From NCBI GenBank assembly GCA_905339275.1, contig CAJPFK010000017.1:1-64000 (forward strand): a stretch of 64,000 bases of DNA, in the 5' to 3' direction. A model generated the notes under the pieces. It worked only from the letters and a program-made list of their open reading frames with translations. It did not search any database and was not told the DNA's origin. Source of the DNA: Methylophilaceae bacterium. Its GTDB lineage: Bacteria > Pseudomonadota > Gammaproteobacteria > Burkholderiales > Methylophilaceae. Below, piece by piece: positions 27,198 to 38,768 of this stretch (position 1 is the stretch's first letter; every line of letters starts with the position of its first letter). A program made the position numbers and the translations under genes.

Positions 27198-28688
27198 TCA
27201 GAATCCGGCGGGCAGCTTGCTCTGCGCCATATGTGACAGCAACTGGGTGACAGAAGCATTGGTTAATTCGGTAATTGGCGCGGGATATAGGCCAAAGCCC
27301 AATACCATGAGCGCCAGCACGGCCAGAATGAAGAACTCGCGCTTGTTGAGGTCTTTCAGCTCAGCCACATGCTGATTGCCGATTTCACCGAAGAATACGC
27401 GCTTCACCATCCACAAGGTATAGGCTGCACCGAAAATCAGCGTCAGGGCGGCAAGGAAGGCATACCAGAAGTTGACCTGGATCGCGCCCAGTATCACCAG
27501 GAACTCGCCGACAAAACCAGAAGTCCCGGGCAGGCCTGCATTCGCCATTGCAAACAACACGGCAAACGCGGCGAAAGTCGGCATGGTATTCACCACGCCG
27601 CCATAATCCGCTATCTGGCGTGAGTGCATGCGGTCGTAGAGCACGCCGACGCAAAGGAACATCGCGCCGGAGATGAAGCCGTGCGAAATCATCTGGACGA
27701 CGGCGCCTTCCATCCCCAGCGGGTTGAAAATAAACATGCCTAAAGTGACGAAACCCATGTGGGATATCGATGAATAGGCAATCAGCTTTTTCATGTCTTT
27801 TTGCGCCAGCGCGACAAACGCGATGTAGACAATGGAAATCAGAGACAGGGTAATCATGAACCCGGCCAGATAATGCGATGCATCGGGCGCAATCGGCATG
27901 GCAAAGCGCAGGAAGCTATAAGCGCCAAGCTTGAGCATGATCGCCGCCAGCACGACGGAACCGCCGGTCGGCGCTTCGACGTGCGCATCCGGCAGCCAGG
28001 TATGCACCGGCCACATCGGGATCTTCACCGCAAACGCCATGAAGAATGCGATAAAGATCAGTATCTGCACGGAGAGTGCCAGTGGCAGCTGGTAGTAATC
28101 GGTCAGTGCGAAACTGTCGGTCTGGTGATAGAGATAGATGAACGCAACCAGCATCAGCAGCGAGCCAAGCAGGGTGTACAGGAAGAACTTGATCGTGGCA
28201 TACACACGATTCGGCCCGCCCCAGATACCGATCACCAGGAACATCGGAATCAGCATTGCTTCCCAGAAGACGTAATAGAGAATCGCATCCAGCGCGCTGA
28301 ATACGCCTATCATCAGGCCCGACATGATGAGGAAGGCCGCCATGTATTGCGCAACGCGCTTCTCGATCACTTCCCAGCCCGCCACAACGACAATCATGGT
28401 GGTAAAGCTGGTCAGCAGAATCAGCGGCACGGAGATGCCATCGACACCCAGGTGATAATGAATGTTGAATGCCGGAATCCAGCTTATACGCTCCTGAAAC
28501 TGAAAACCGCCGTTCAGGAAGTTGAATTCCGTGTAAAGCGGAAGCGTGGCCAGGAAGCCGGCGATAGATCCTGCCAGGGCCACCCAGCGGGCAAGGCAGG
28601 CACGCCTGTCGTCGCCGGTAAACAGTACGGCAATCCCTGCCAGTATGGGTAGCCAGATTGCAATGCTAATAATCGGTAAATCAAGCAT
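27198..28688 (-). CDS. nuoM: NADH-quinone oxidoreductase subunit M
   Basis: NuoM is an antiporter-like proton-pumping subunit of complex I. The 496-residue protein has about 14 membrane segments and the family features YYVFWEAMLIPMFLVIGIWG (the essential Glu), AVKIPMWPVHTWLPDAHVEA (the essential Lys region), KKLIAYSSISHMGFVTLGMF and GLPGTSGFVGEFLVILGAIQ. It lies 12 bases after nuoL in normal nuo order. Confidence 0.98.
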   Translation of the reverse strand: MLDLPIISIAIWLPILAGIAVLFTGDDRRACLARWVALAGSIAGFLATLPLYTEFNFLNGGFQFQERISWIPAFNIHYHLGVDGISVPLILLTSFTTMIVVVAGWEVIEKRVAQYMAAFLIMSGLMIGVFSALDAILYYVFWEAMLIPMFLVIGIWGGPNRVYATIKFFLYTLLGSLLMLVAFIYLYHQTDSFALTDYYQLPLALSVQILIFIAFFMAFAVKIPMWPVHTWLPDAHVEAPTGGSVVLAAIMLKLGAYSFLRFAMPIAPDASHYLAGFMITLSLISIVYIAFVALAQKDMKKLIAYSSISHMGFVTLGMFIFNPLGMEGAVVQMISHGFISGAMFLCVGVLYDRMHSRQIADYGGVVNTMPTFAAFAVLFAMANAGLPGTSGFVGEFLVILGAIQVNFWYAFLAALTLIFGAAYTLWMVKRVFFGEIGNQHVAELKDLNKREFFILAVLALMVLGFGLYPAPITELTNASVTQLLSHMAQSKLPAGF

Positions 28689-28700
28689 AAGTTTCTTTTT

Positions 28701-30713
28701 CTATACCTTCATGAAGAAGGTCAGCATGAGGAACGCGCCAATAATCATGGCGAACGCATAGTGATAAATCATTCCGGACTGCAATTGGCGGATGATGCCT
28801 GAAATACGTCCGATCAACCTGGCCGTACCGTTCACCAGCGTGCCGTCAATCAACTTCACATCACCAATTTGCCAGAGCTTGTCGCCCAGCAGGCGCGAAC
28901 CGGCAGCAAAAAACCTGTCGTTGAAGCTGTCAAAACCGTATTTGTTTTCCAGAATCCGGTAAATCAGGTCAAACCTCGACTTGATGGCGGCAGGAATATC
29001 TGGCCGCTTCATGTAGAAGAACCATGAGAGCACCACGCCTGCCAGCGCCAGGGCAAATGGCCAGGTCTGCAGGCCGTGGATCGCCATCGCCAGCGCACCA
29101 TGGAAATGGTGGGCAAGCTCATGCATGGCAGGATGCGCAGCCTGGTCGACATGAATCACCCCCTTGAAGAAATCGCCGAACAGCATGGGTTCAATCACGA
29201 TATAACCAATCGCCAGCGAAGGGATGGCCAGCAGAACCAGCGGCAGCGTAACCACCCATTTCTGCTCATGCGGCTTGTCGTTCGGCCCCAACCCGTGATG
29301 ATGTTCATCATGGGCATGATCATCGTGATGCGCGTCATGCCCGGCTTCCATCCAGCGCTCCTTGCCGTGGAACACGAGGAAATACATGCGGAATGAATAG
29401 AATGCGGTGACGAAGACGCCTGCCAGCACTGCAAAATAGGCAAATCCGCTGCCGGTAATCTCAGAGAACTTCACAACCTCAATGATGGAATCCTTGGAAT
29501 AGAACCCGGATAGGAACGGCGTGCCGATCAGCGCCAGCGAACCGATCAGCGAAGTGATCCAGGTGATGGGCATGTACTTGCGCAGGCCGCCCATGTTGCG
29601 GATATCCTGATCGTGGTGCATCGCCATGATGACGGAACCGGCAGCAAGGAATAGCAGCGCCTTGAAGAAGGCATGCGTCATCAGGTGGAACATCGCAACC
29701 GAGTAGGCGGAAGCGCCCAGCGCCACCGTCATGTAGCCCAACTGTGAAAGCGTCGAGTAAGCGACAACGCGCTTGATGTCATTCTGGATAATGCCCAGGA
29801 AGCCCATGAACAACGCAGTAATGGCACCGATCACCATCACTGTCGAAAGCGCAGTGGTCGAGAGTTCATACAGCGGCGACATGCGCGCCACCATGAAAAT
29901 ACCGGCGGTCACCATGGTTGCCGCGTGAATCAACGCCGAGATCGGCGTCGGGCCTTCCATCGAATCCGGCAGCCAGACATGCAACGGCACCTGGGCGGAT
30001 TTACCCATGGCGCCGATGAACAGCAGTATGCAGATCACGGTCATCAATGACCACTCAACGCCCGGAATAATCTGCACGGTATCGTTCGCCAGTTGCGGCG
30101 CGACAGAAAAGACGGCGGCGTAATCCAGGCTGCCGAGGAAGTAGAGCACCATGCCGATACCGAGCAGGAAACCGAAGTCGCCGACACGATTCACCAGGAA
30201 GGCCTTGAGGTTCGCATAAATGGCCGTCGGGCGCTTGTACCAGAAACCGATCAATAGATAGGAGACGAGGCCGACCGCTTCCCAGCCGAAGAACAGTTGC
30301 ATGAAATTGTTCGACATCACCAGCATCAGCATGGAGAACGTGAACAGTGAAATATAGCTGAAGAAACGGCTGTAGCCCGGGTCTTCCTCCATGTAGCCGA
30401 TGGTATAGATATGCACCATGAGCGAGACAAAAGTCACCACCACCATCATGAGGGCAGAAAGCTTGTCGATCAGGAAACCCACCTCAAAAGCCGTACCGCC
30501 GCTGACAAGCCAGGTATAAACGGAGCCGTTGAATACGTGGCCGTCCAGCACGTGCATGAATACGTAGGCTGAGAGCGCGAAAGAGGCCGCAACGCCTGTG
30601 ATGGTAATCCAGTGGGCCGATACGCGTGGCAACTTGCGGCCGAATAGGCCGACAATGGCCGCCGCAACCAGGGGCAGCATGGGAATCAATAAATAAATGG
30701 TTTGCATCGTCAT
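28701..30713 (-). CDS. nuoL: NADH-quinone oxidoreductase subunit L
   Basis: NuoL is the largest and most distal antiporter-like subunit; its long C-terminal lateral helix runs along NuoM and NuoN. The 670-residue protein has about 16 membrane segments with FFGWEAVGLVSYLLIGFWYK (conserved Glu), GKSAQVPLHVWLPDSMEGPT (conserved Lys), ALIHAATMVTAGIFMVARMS and KRVVAYSTLSQLGYMTVALG. A His-rich loop (HDAHHDDHAHDEHHH, about residue 460) lies between membrane segments and could bind metal; such loops occur in this region of other NuoL proteins too. Two in-frame ATGs (30713, 30707) could start it. Confidence 0.98.
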   Translation of the reverse strand: MTMQTIYLLIPMLPLVAAAIVGLFGRKLPRVSAHWITITGVAASFALSAYVFMHVLDGHVFNGSVYTWLVSGGTAFEVGFLIDKLSALMMVVVTFVSLMVHIYTIGYMEEDPGYSRFFSYISLFTFSMLMLVMSNNFMQLFFGWEAVGLVSYLLIGFWYKRPTAIYANLKAFLVNRVGDFGFLLGIGMVLYFLGSLDYAAVFSVAPQLANDTVQIIPGVEWSLMTVICILLFIGAMGKSAQVPLHVWLPDSMEGPTPISALIHAATMVTAGIFMVARMSPLYELSTTALSTVMVIGAITALFMGFLGIIQNDIKRVVAYSTLSQLGYMTVALGASAYSVAMFHLMTHAFFKALLFLAAGSVIMAMHHDQDIRNMGGLRKYMPITWITSLIGSLALIGTPFLSGFYSKDSIIEVVKFSEITGSGFAYFAVLAGVFVTAFYSFRMYFLVFHGKERWMEAGHDAHHDDHAHDEHHHGLGPNDKPHEQKWVVTLPLVLLAIPSLAIGYIVIEPMLFGDFFKGVIHVDQAAHPAMHELAHHFHGALAMAIHGLQTWPFALALAGVVLSWFFYMKRPDIPAAIKSRFDLIYRILENKYGFDSFNDRFFAAGSRLLGDKLWQIGDVKLIDGTLVNGTARLIGRISGIIRQLQSGMIYHYAFAMIIGAFLMLTFFMKV

Positions 30714-30719
30714 CCCGAC

Positions 30720-31025
30720 TTACCCTTTTAATTGATCGAGATCATCGACATTGATGGTTTGCATGCTGCGGAACAGCACGACGAGAATCGCCAGGCCGAT
30801 TGCCGACTCGGCAGCCGCAACGGTGAGGATGAAGAACACGAAAACCTGGCCGGCCAGGTCGTTAAGGTAATGCGAAAAAGCGATGAAATTGAGGTTCACG
30901 GCGAGCAGCATCAACTCGATCGCCATCAGCAGCACAATGACGTTCTTGCGGTTGAGAAAAATACCGACAACGCTGATGGCAAACAGCAGGGAGCCCAGTA
31001 CCAGATAATGTGACAGACCGACCAT
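30720..31025 (-). CDS. nuoK: NADH-quinone oxidoreductase subunit K
   Basis: NuoK is a small three-helix membrane subunit in the proton path between NuoJ/NuoA and NuoN. The 101-residue protein has [20 protein letters not shown] with the conserved membrane Glu, and [20 protein letters not shown] with the second one. Its ATG overlaps the nuoJ stop by one base (TGATG), so the two are coupled. Confidence 0.98.
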   Translation of the reverse strand: MVGLSHYLVLGSLLFAISVVGIFLNRKNVIVLLMAIELMLLAVNLNFIAFSHYLNDLAGQVFVFFILTVAAAESAIGLAILVVLFRSMQTINVDDLDQLKG

Positions 31026-31675
31026 CAGGCTTTATCCTTAGCATCAGTTGGATTGGCCGGGTCATCCGCCGGCGGCTCCTTGAATGACGGCATGCTGACC
31101 ATGCGAACGCGGTCGGCACGCTTGACCTTGACCTGATCGGCCGGGTCGATGAACTTGCTATCCTTGCGGTTCCGCAAGGTCAGTGCAATCGCCGCAATAA
31201 TCGCCACCAGCAGCACAACCGCCGCCAGCTCGAAAGTCAGCAGATAATCGGTGTACAGCACCCTGCCCAGCTCCGCCGTATTGCTGTAATCCGCAGGCTT
31301 CGCCGGTGGCGCGCCCACACGCTCGACGCCGAAATTCTTGCTGCCGAGAATCATGACCATTTCCACTGCCATGAGCACGCCGATGAACCCCGCCATCGGC
31401 AGATAATCCCAGAAACCCTCGCGCAAGCGATCGAGATTGATGTCCAGCATCATGACCACGAACAGGAACAGCACCATCACCGCGCCCACGTAAACCAGCA
31501 CCAGCGCAATCGCGAGAAACTCGGCTTCAAGCAGCAGCCAGATACCGGCCGCCGTAAAAAAGGCCAGAACCAGAAACAATGCGGCGTGCACGGGGTTGCG
31601 CGCGGTGATCACGCGCAGCCCGGCCAGCAGCAATATGGCAGCAAGTGCGTAAAAAACGTAATCCTGAAAAATCAT
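31025..31675 (-). CDS. nuoJ: NADH-quinone oxidoreductase subunit J
   Basis: NuoJ is a membrane subunit near the quinone site whose third helix changes shape during turnover. The 216-residue protein has five membrane segments: [60 protein letters not shown] (the conserved Tyr-Val-Gly-Ala kink), and two more around MAVEMVMIL and [20 protein letters not shown]. The last 50 residues are a charged cytoplasmic tail ending in Asp/Pro-rich repeats, somewhat longer than in Escherichia coli. Confidence 0.97.
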   Translation of the reverse strand: MIFQDYVFYALAAILLLAGLRVITARNPVHAALFLVLAFFTAAGIWLLLEAEFLAIALVLVYVGAVMVLFLFVVMMLDINLDRLREGFWDYLPMAGFIGVLMAVEMVMILGSKNFGVERVGAPPAKPADYSNTAELGRVLYTDYLLTFELAAVVLLVAIIAAIALTLRNRKDSKFIDPADQVKVKRADRVRMVSMPSFKEPPADDPANPTDAKDKA

Positions 31676-31760
31676 TTTTATTAGCGTTCAAGAGAATCGC
31701 AAACGTGGCATGGCCGCCACATCGCTACGTTTCATCTTTCACATTTCACCTTTCGCAGTT

Positions 31761-32252
31761 TCACCTGAATTTTGCATCTTCGGCGCGATCGGCCGCAATC
31801 TGCGCTTCGTACTTGTCGCCGACTTCCAGCAGCATTTTTTTGGTATAGACCAGATCGCCGCGCTTTTCGCCATGGTAATCAAATATCCTGGTTTCAACGA
31901 TGGAATCGACTGGGCAGGATTCTTCGCACATGCCGCAGAAAATGCATTTGGTCAGGTCGATGTCGTAACGCGTGGTACGCCGCGTATTGTCCTCGCGCTG
32001 CTCGGATTCAATGGTAATCGCCATCGCCGGGCACACCGCCTCGCACAACTTGCAGGCAATGCAGCGCTCCTCGCCGTTCGGGTAACGGCGCAATGCATGC
32101 AAGCCGCGGAAACGCGGCGACATCGGCGTACGCTCTTCCGGGAACTGCACCGTAATCTTGCGCGCGAACATATAACGCCCGGTAAGGGCCATGCCTTTGA
32201 GCAGCTCGAACAACATCAAGCTGGACAGTACTGATTTGATCCTATTCATCAT
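31761..32252 (-). CDS. nuoI: NADH-quinone oxidoreductase subunit I
   Basis: NuoI carries iron-sulfur clusters N6a and N6b, which pass electrons to NuoB. Both ferredoxin motifs are intact: [12 protein letters not shown] and [12 protein letters not shown], about 35 residues apart. I start the protein at the double ATG at 32247-32252 (MMNRIKS) because a CCAGGA site stands just before it, and this gives the family's usual 163 residues; an upstream ATG at 32285 overlaps nuoH. An 85-base gap separates it from nuoJ, with no clear signal in it. Confidence 0.97.
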   Translation of the reverse strand: MMNRIKSVLSSLMLFELLKGMALTGRYMFARKITVQFPEERTPMSPRFRGLHALRRYPNGEERCIACKLCEAVCPAMAITIESEQREDNTRRTTRYDIDLTKCIFCGMCEESCPVDSIVETRIFDYHGEKRGDLVYTKKMLLEVGDKYEAQIAADRAEDAKFR

Positions 32253-32265
32253 GATCCTGGCTCGC

Positions 32266-33297
32266 TCAATGGAATAAGTGCGCAAAACGCGTTTGCATCA
32301 AGCCGCCGACCACGATAATCCAGACCAGCGTAATGGGAATGAACACTTTCCAGCCGAGACGCATGATCTGGTCGTACCGGTAGCGCGGAAACGTTGCACG
32401 GAACCATAAAAAGAAGAATATCAGGAAAGCGACTTTTGCCAGCAACCACAGGAAACTGTCAGGCAGGAACGGCAGCGGAGACAACCAGCCGCCCAGGAAC
32501 ATCAGGGCTGCAAGCATGCAGACGAGGATGATATTGGCGTACTCGGCCAGGAAGAACACCGCAAACGCCATGCCGGAATATTCGACATGGAAACCGGCGA
32601 CGATTTCGGACTCCCCTTCCGCCACGTCAAACGGTGCACGGTTGGTTTCCGCAACCGCGCTGATGAAGTACACGATGAACAGTGGGAAAAGCGGAAGCCA
32701 GTACCATTCCCAGAAGCCGCCTTGCTGTGCCAGCACGATCTTGCCCAGGTTCAGGCTGCCGGCTGCCATCAGCACGCCGACCAGCGCAAAGCCCATCGCG
32801 ATTTCATAGGATACGATCTGTGCCGCCGAACGCATGCTGCCGAGGAACGCATATTTGGAGTTGGATGCCCAGCCGGCAATGATGACGCCATACACCGCCA
32901 CCGAGGTCATGGCCAGGATATAGAGCAGGCCGGCATCAATATTCGCCAGCACCAGATTGAGATCGAACGGCACGACCGCCCACGCCGCAAAAGCAGGGGC
33001 AATCGCAAGTACCGGGGCCAGCAGGAACAGGAATTTGTTCGATGCCGTTGGAATGATGATTTCCTTGGTAAACAGCTTCAGGCCGTCCGCAATCGGTTGC
33101 AACAAGCCAAAGTAGCCGACGCGATTCGGCCCGATACGGACTTGCATGAAGCCGATCACCTTGCGCTCGGCCAGCGTCAGATAAGCGATAGCGCCCATCA
33201 GCGGCACGACGATGGCAACGATCTTGATCAGCGTCCAGGTGGTCAGCGAAACCGCCGGCCAGTAACTTCCAAATAATTGTGCGAAAAAGTCCATCAT
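32266..33297 (-). CDS. nuoH: NADH-quinone oxidoreductase subunit H
   Basis: NuoH is the membrane subunit that forms most of the quinone-binding chamber at the interface with NuoB and NuoD. The 343-residue protein has eight membrane segments and the family signatures [20 protein letters not shown] (first cytoplasmic loop), [20 protein letters not shown] and [20 protein letters not shown] (acidic E-channel loop). Its start overlaps the nuoG stop. Confidence 0.98.
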   Translation of the reverse strand: MMDFFAQLFGSYWPAVSLTTWTLIKIVAIVVPLMGAIAYLTLAERKVIGFMQVRIGPNRVGYFGLLQPIADGLKLFTKEIIIPTASNKFLFLLAPVLAIAPAFAAWAVVPFDLNLVLANIDAGLLYILAMTSVAVYGVIIAGWASNSKYAFLGSMRSAAQIVSYEIAMGFALVGVLMAAGSLNLGKIVLAQQGGFWEWYWLPLFPLFIVYFISAVAETNRAPFDVAEGESEIVAGFHVEYSGMAFAVFFLAEYANIILVCMLAALMFLGGWLSPLPFLPDSFLWLLAKVAFLIFFFLWFRATFPRYRYDQIMRLGWKVFIPITLVWIIVVGGLMQTRFAHLFH

Positions 33298-35696
33298 GCT
33301 ATCGCCGCAGTCTCGATCTTCTCAACGGTGATATCCCCCATCAGTTCTCCAAGGCTCGCCGTCAGCGGATCGGCCGCCTGGACGCGGATACAGCCCATGG
33401 CCACATGCGTGTCCACGCGCACGTCCAGCACCGCGCTTCCCTCGCCCTGCTGCACCAGCACCCGGTCACCCTCGCTCAAGCCAAGAATCTGCATCATATC
33501 GGGATGAATGCGCGCCATGGGCTTGATGTTGTACTTGGTTTTTTGTAACGACGGCGCCCGCCGGGCAATCGGGTCGGCCTGGTATTGCGGCACTTCCCCT
33601 ATGCGCTGCAGGCCATCCGATTTGATCTTGACCTCAATCTCAACCAGTTCCTTCAGGTTGTTGTTGAGACTGCGCCAGACCACCGCGGAAGGCTTTTCGC
33701 CGCCGAAAATCGCATTTTTCACGTCTTCACTGCTGTCGTAGTCGAAACCTTCAAGGCCCAGCGTATTGCCAAGCACACGCAAAACCTTCCAGCCCGGACG
33801 GCATTCGCCAAGCGGCCTGGTCACCGCGCTAAAGCTCTGCACGCGGCCTTCCATGCTCATCAGGGTACCGGAAGTCTCCGTGAACGGCGCTATCGGCAAC
33901 AGCACATCCGCATGCGCCAGCGCTTCGGATTTATACATGGTGAGCGCGACCACGCACTCGGCCTGCATCATGGCCTTGCGGGCGGCAGCGCCATTGTGGC
34001 AATCAAGCTCAGGCTCGATATTGACCAGCAGATAGGCCTTGCGCGGCACTTCCAGCATGGCCCGCGCATGCATGCCTTGCGCGCTCGGCATCACACCGAC
34101 CAGATGCTGGCCGGTATTGTTGGCCCCTGCCGGCATCAGGCCGAGGGTTGCGCCGCAAAGGCCTGCAATCGCTTCAGCCAGGCTGTACATCTCGGTGAAA
34201 CGCGGATCGTTCAGTGCAATATTGCCGATAAAGATACCCGTCCTCGGCGAAATCAGATCAAACAGCTTGCCCATACCGGCCAGGCTTTCGGCTATCGCCT
34301 GCGTATTGTCGCGCACGCGGATCTCTTCCAGCAAGGTGTTCAGTGAAGGCGGCAGGCACAGCGACAAACGCTGCAGGCCGGACATGGCCTTCAATACCTG
34401 GGCCAGCACATTGACCATGTCATTCGGACGCACGATCACTTTATGCGCGACATGCATCAACGGGTCGTTATCCAGCGGGTTGATGATATTGAGTTCGGCG
34501 CCGTTGGCCACCGCCTTGCGGAAGCGCTTGCTCAACAGCGGGTGCTCATTGCGCAGGTTGGAACCGATGATGAGGATGCGATCCAGTTCCTCGAGATCAG
34601 GAATGTTGCAACCCATCCAGGGCGTGCCAAGCCGCTTGCCGTCCAGCCTGAAATCGGTCTGGCGCAGGCGGTAATCGATATTGCCGCAACCCAGCCCCCG
34701 GGCCAGTTGCTTGGCCAGATAACCTTCTTCCATCGTGCTGTTGGGCGAGACCAGGATACCCAGCGCGTCTGCGCCATGCTCGTTGGTAATATCCTTCAAC
34801 TGGCCTGCGGCGAATTCCAGTGCGGTTTTCCAGTCGGTCTCTTGCCACTCGCCATTATGCTTGACCATCGGCACCTTGAGGCGGTCGGAGCTATTCAGGC
34901 CCTCGTAGGAGAAACGGTCGCGGTCGGACAGCCAGCATTCATTGATGCTCTCCTTCTCGCGCGGCAGCACGCGCATGACCTTGCCATCCTTGACGTGCAC
35001 CTCGATATGGGAACCGAGACCATCATGCGGCGCAATCGACGGCCTGCGCGTCAGTTCCCAGCTACGTGCCGTATAACGGAAAGGCTTGCTGGTCAGGGCG
35101 CCGACCGGGCATAGATCGATGATATTGCCGGACAGCTCGGAGTTGACGCTCTTATCGACATAGGCGGTAATTTCAGCATGCTCGCCGCGATTGACCATGC
35201 CCAGCTCCATCATGCCGCCGATTTCCTTGAGGAAACGCACGCAGCGGGTGCACTGGATGCAGCGCGTCATGTCGGTGGAAACCAGCGGGCCGATATTCTT
35301 GTTCAGCACCACGCGTTTTTCTTCCGTATAGCGGGAAGCGGGCGCACCATAAGCCACGGCGATGTCCTGCAAGTCGCACTCGCCGCCCTGGTCGCAAATC
35401 GGGCAATCCAGCGGATGATTGATCAGCAGGAATTCCATGACACTCTTCTGCGCCTCGATCGCCGCTTTCGAGCGCGTGAATATCTTCATGCCGTCGGCAA
35501 CCGGGGTTGCACAAGCCGGCAACGGTTTGGCGAATTTCTCCACCTGGACCAGGCACATGCGGCAATTGGCGGCAACAGACAGTTTCTTGTGGTAGCAGAA
35601 ACGCGGAATTTCGACGCCCAGCTTGTCAGCGGCGTCGATGATCGTCGTACCGTGCTCGACTTCTACCTGTTTTCCGTCAATTTCAATCTTCAACAT
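33294..35696 (-). CDS. nuoG: NADH-quinone oxidoreductase subunit G
   Basis: NuoG is the largest peripheral-arm subunit and holds clusters N1b, N4 and N5. The 800-residue protein shows the N-terminal 2Fe-2S domain ([20 protein letters not shown]), the His/Cys N5 motif ([18 protein letters not shown]), the 4Fe-4S N4 motif ([18 protein letters not shown]) and then a molybdopterin-oxidoreductase-like domain without enzymatic role. I see no extra N7 CxxCxxxC motif after residue 220. It lies between nuoF (24 bases upstream) and nuoH (4-base overlap). Confidence 0.98.
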   Translation of the reverse strand: MLKIEIDGKQVEVEHGTTIIDAADKLGVEIPRFCYHKKLSVAANCRMCLVQVEKFAKPLPACATPVADGMKIFTRSKAAIEAQKSVMEFLLINHPLDCPICDQGGECDLQDIAVAYGAPASRYTEEKRVVLNKNIGPLVSTDMTRCIQCTRCVRFLKEIGGMMELGMVNRGEHAEITAYVDKSVNSELSGNIIDLCPVGALTSKPFRYTARSWELTRRPSIAPHDGLGSHIEVHVKDGKVMRVLPREKESINECWLSDRDRFSYEGLNSSDRLKVPMVKHNGEWQETDWKTALEFAAGQLKDITNEHGADALGILVSPNSTMEEGYLAKQLARGLGCGNIDYRLRQTDFRLDGKRLGTPWMGCNIPDLEELDRILIIGSNLRNEHPLLSKRFRKAVANGAELNIINPLDNDPLMHVAHKVIVRPNDMVNVLAQVLKAMSGLQRLSLCLPPSLNTLLEEIRVRDNTQAIAESLAGMGKLFDLISPRTGIFIGNIALNDPRFTEMYSLAEAIAGLCGATLGLMPAGANNTGQHLVGVMPSAQGMHARAMLEVPRKAYLLVNIEPELDCHNGAAARKAMMQAECVVALTMYKSEALAHADVLLPIAPFTETSGTLMSMEGRVQSFSAVTRPLGECRPGWKVLRVLGNTLGLEGFDYDSSEDVKNAIFGGEKPSAVVWRSLNNNLKELVEIEVKIKSDGLQRIGEVPQYQADPIARRAPSLQKTKYNIKPMARIHPDMMQILGLSEGDRVLVQQGEGSAVLDVRVDTHVAMGCIRVQAADPLTASLGELMGDITVEKIETAAIA

Positions 35697-35720
35697 GGTG
35701 CTGATTCCAGTAAGCTGCGC

Positions 35721-37037
35721 TTATTTTCCATCCAGCATGCTCTTGCCGTGCTGGATGTAATACTCAAATTCGGGGCGGAAATGCTTGACGAAGCTCAATA
35801 CCGGCGTTGCAGCCGCGTCGCCCAGCGCACAAATCGTGCGGCCGGAAATATTGGCGCTGACATCGGTCAGCAAATCCAGGTCTTCCATCCGTCCCTTGCC
35901 ATCGACGATACGCTTGACCACGCGATAGAGCCAGCCGGTACCTTCACGGCATGGCGTGCACTGGCCGCAGGATTCTTCAAAGAAGAAATAGGACAGGCGC
36001 TTCAGGGTCTTGACCATGCAGGTCGTCTCATCCATCACGATCATGGAGCCGGCGCCCAGGCTGGAACCGGCCTTGGAAAGCCCGTCGTAATCCATGGTCG
36101 CGCCGATAATGGCAGAAGCCGGCATCACGGCGGTGGAAGGCCCGCCCGGTATCACTGCCTTCAACTGGCGCCCTTTCCAGACACCGCCGGCCAGTTCCAG
36201 CAGTTCGGCGAAAGGCGTACCCATCCTGACTTCGTAATTGCCGGGTTTCTCGACATGGCCGGAAACCGAAAATATCTTGCTGCCGCCGGAATTGGCAACG
36301 CCCAGCTCCAGGAAAGCCTGCCCACCATGCTGCAGAATCCAGGGAATCGAGGTGAAGGACTCGGTATTATTGACCGTGGTCGGCTTGCCGAACACGCCGT
36401 AGCTTGCCGGGAATGGCGGCTTGAAACGCGGCTGGCCCTTCTTGCCTTCGATCGACTCGATCAGGGCGGTTTCTTCGCCGCAGATATAGGCGCCATAACC
36501 ATGCACGGCATAAAGGTCGAAACTGAAGTCGGTGCCGAACAGGTTTTCACCGATGAACCCCGCCTTGCGCGCTTCTGCCAGCGCCGCTTCAAAAATCTTG
36601 TAATCCTGCCAGATTTCGCCATGAATATAGTTGTAGCCGACCCGCGTACCCAGGGTATAGGCCGCTATCGCCATGCCCTCGATCAACTGGTGCGGGTTAT
36701 AGCGAATGATATCGCGGTCCTTGAACGTCCCCGGCTCGCCTTCGTCCGTATTACAGACCAGATATTTGATGCCGTCGAAATAGCGCGGCATGAAACTCCA
36801 CTTGAGGCCGGTCGGAAAACCGGCGCCGCCACGGCCACGCAAGCCCGAGAGCTTGACCTGGCTGATGATATCGGTAGCCTTGACCTTCCCGGTCACGATA
36901 CGCTTGAGCTGTTCGTAACCGCCCAGCTTTTGATAGGTTTCCAGGCTGCGAGGCTGCGGCTCGGTGAGCGTACGCAGGCAGACCAGCGTCTGCTTGTCGA
37001 GATTATGTGCGAGGACAGGTTCCGGCGCCGCCATCAT
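35721..37037 (-). CDS. nuoF: NADH-quinone oxidoreductase subunit F
   Basis: NuoF is the NADH dehydrogenase module subunit: it binds NADH, FMN and cluster N3. The 438-residue protein has the NADH/FMN glycine-rich stretch [20 protein letters not shown], the second one [20 protein letters not shown], and the N3 ligands [13 protein letters not shown] with the fourth Cys in [12 protein letters not shown]. Its ATG overlaps the nuoE stop by 4 bases. Confidence 0.98.
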   Translation of the reverse strand: MMAAPEPVLAHNLDKQTLVCLRTLTEPQPRSLETYQKLGGYEQLKRIVTGKVKATDIISQVKLSGLRGRGGAGFPTGLKWSFMPRYFDGIKYLVCNTDEGEPGTFKDRDIIRYNPHQLIEGMAIAAYTLGTRVGYNYIHGEIWQDYKIFEAALAEARKAGFIGENLFGTDFSFDLYAVHGYGAYICGEETALIESIEGKKGQPRFKPPFPASYGVFGKPTTVNNTESFTSIPWILQHGGQAFLELGVANSGGSKIFSVSGHVEKPGNYEVRMGTPFAELLELAGGVWKGRQLKAVIPGGPSTAVMPASAIIGATMDYDGLSKAGSSLGAGSMIVMDETTCMVKTLKRLSYFFFEESCGQCTPCREGTGWLYRVVKRIVDGKGRMEDLDLLTDVSANISGRTICALGDAAATPVLSFVKHFRPEFEYYIQHGKSMLDGK

Positions 37038-37507
37038 TCCAGCCCTTCCAGAATTTCATCGACCCGGGCAGGCGTCAGGTTCTCGCACATATGGATATTG
37101 TTGATATGCAACAGCGGCGCACCGCCGCAAGTCCCCATGCACTCGCCTTCTTTCAGGGTGAACCTGCCATCGGACGTCGTTTCGTTGAAGCCAATGCCGA
37201 GACGGTTCTGCAAATGCGCGACGATGGAATCGGAATCGCGCAGCATGCAGGAAATATTGGTACAGACCGTGATCTTGTATTTACCCACCGGCTCGAGATC
37301 GTACATGTTGTAGAAAGTCGCCACCTCCAGCGCGGCGATTGCCGGAATACCGAGATAATCGGCGACAAAAGCGATCGTCTCCTTGGACAGCCAGCCCTTC
37401 TCGGTTTGCGCAATGCGCAATGCCGACATCACCGCCGCCTGGCGATGCTCGGCAGGGTACTTGGTCAGTTCGTAGTCAATCTGGGTAATGGATTCTGGGG
37501 ATAACAT
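37034..37507 (-). CDS. nuoE: NADH-quinone oxidoreductase subunit E
   Basis: NuoE is the 24-kDa subunit carrying the off-path 2Fe-2S cluster N1a. The 157-residue thioredoxin-like protein begins with helices ([20 protein letters not shown]). The four cluster ligands are in VCTNISCML and [15 protein letters not shown]. The family signature [17 protein letters not shown] lies just before the first pair. It starts seven bases after the nuoD stop. Confidence 0.98.
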   Translation of the reverse strand: MLSPESITQIDYELTKYPAEHRQAAVMSALRIAQTEKGWLSKETIAFVADYLGIPAIAALEVATFYNMYDLEPVGKYKITVCTNISCMLRDSDSIVAHLQNRLGIGFNETTSDGRFTLKEGECMGTCGGAPLLHINNIHMCENLTPARVDEILEGLE

Positions 37508-37514
37508 ATTCCGC

Positions 37515-38768
37515 TTATCTATCTATCTCGCCAAACACAATATCCTGGGTCCCGATAATGGCCACTAGGTCGGCAATCATGTGGCCTTTCGTCATCTCAT
37601 CCAGCGCTGCCAGATGCGGGAAGCCAGGCGCACGTATCTTCAGGCGGTAAGGCTTGTTCGCTCCGTCCGAAACCAGGTAAATACCGAACTCGCCCTTGGG
37701 ATGCTCAACCGCGGCATACGCTTCGCCAGCCGGGACATGGAAGCCTTCGGTAAAGAGCTTGAAGTGATGGATCAGCGACTCCATGTCCTGCTTCATATGC
37801 TCGCGCGACGGCGGGGCGATCTTGTGATTATCCGTAATCACCGGGCCGGGATTCCTGCGCAACCAGTCTATGCACTGCCTGATGATACGGTTGGACTGGC
37901 GGAACTCTTCGATGCGCACCAGGTAGCGGTCGTAACAATCGCCGTTGACGCCGACCGGGATGTCGAAGTCCATACGGTCATAGACTTCATACGGCTGCTG
38001 CTTGCGCAAATCCCAGGCAAAGCCCGAACCGCGCAACATCGGGCCGCTCAGGCCCAGCGCTAGCGCACGTTCGGGAGACACCACGCCGATGCCGACCGTA
38101 CGCTGCTTCCAGATACGGTTATCAGTCAGCAGCGTTTCATATTCATCCACGTAGCCGGGGAAACGATTGGTAAAATCCTCGATGAAATCCAGCAGGGAAC
38201 CCTGGCGGTTCTCATTCATGCGCCTGATATCAGCCTTGTTATGAATGGAGGAAGCCTCGTATTGCGGCATGCGGTCCGGCAGATCGCGGTAAACGCCGCC
38301 CGGCCGGTAATAAGCCGCATGCATGCGTGCGCCAGACACCGCTTCATAACAATCGAACAGGTCTTCACGCTCGCGGAAAGCATAAAGGAAAACCGTCATC
38401 GCCCCCACATCGAGCGCATGCGCGCCAAGCCAGAGCAGGTGATTCAGCACGCGGGTGATTTCGTCGAACATCACGCGGATGTACTGGGCACGGATCGGCA
38501 CTTCCAGGCCGAGCAGCTTCTCGATCGCCATGACATAGGCGTGCTCGTTGGCCATCATGGATACATAGTCCAGCCTGTCCATGTAAGGCACGGATTGCAG
38601 GTAAGTACGGTTTTCCGCCAGCTTTTCCGTTGCGCGGTGCAACAGGCCGATGTGCGGATCGGCACGCTGGATCACTTCGCCATCCAGCTCCAGCACCAGG
38701 CGCAGCACGCCATGCGCAGCGGGATGCTGCGGGCCAAAGTTCATCGTATAATTACGTATCTCAGCCAT
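37515..38768 (-). CDS. nuoD: NADH-quinone oxidoreductase subunit D
   Basis: NuoD is the 49-kDa subunit that lines the quinone-binding cavity with NuoB and NuoH. The 417-residue protein begins [20 protein letters not shown], with the quinone-site His in the HPAAHG loop, and has the family stretches [20 protein letters not shown] and [22 protein letters not shown] site precedes the ATG. The first 33 bases (including the start codon) are repeated 136 bases upstream, at the end of nuoC; see the repeat and small ORF entries. Confidence 0.98.
   Translation of the reverse strand: MAEIRNYTMNFGPQHPAAHGVLRLVLELDGEVIQRADPHIGLLHRATEKLAENRTYLQSVPYMDRLDYVSMMANEHAYVMAIEKLLGLEVPIRAQYIRVMFDEITRVLNHLLWLGAHALDVGAMTVFLYAFREREDLFDCYEAVSGARMHAAYYRPGGVYRDLPDRMPQYEASSIHNKADIRRMNENRQGSLLDFIEDFTNRFPGYVDEYETLLTDNRIWKQRTVGIGVVSPERALALGLSGPMLRGSGFAWDLRKQQPYEVYDRMDFDIPVGVNGDCYDRYLVRIEEFRQSNRIIRQCIDWLRRNPGPVITDNHKIAPPSREHMKQDMESLIHHFKLFTEGFHVPAGEAYAAVEHPKGEFGIYLVSDGANKPYRLKIRAPGFPHLAALDEMTKGHMIADLVAIIGTQDIVFGEIDR

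Noticed and set aside
29281..29345. His-rich stretch in nuoL as a separate metal-binding gene or insertion
   Set aside because: It lies in frame within a hydrophilic loop of NuoL, and similar loops occur in other NuoL proteins.
35178..37313. 711-codon open frame on the plus strand across nuoF and nuoG
   Set aside because: It lies opposite highly conserved genes, shows no domain and has His/Gln/Arg-rich composition typical of antisense frames in GC-rich DNA.
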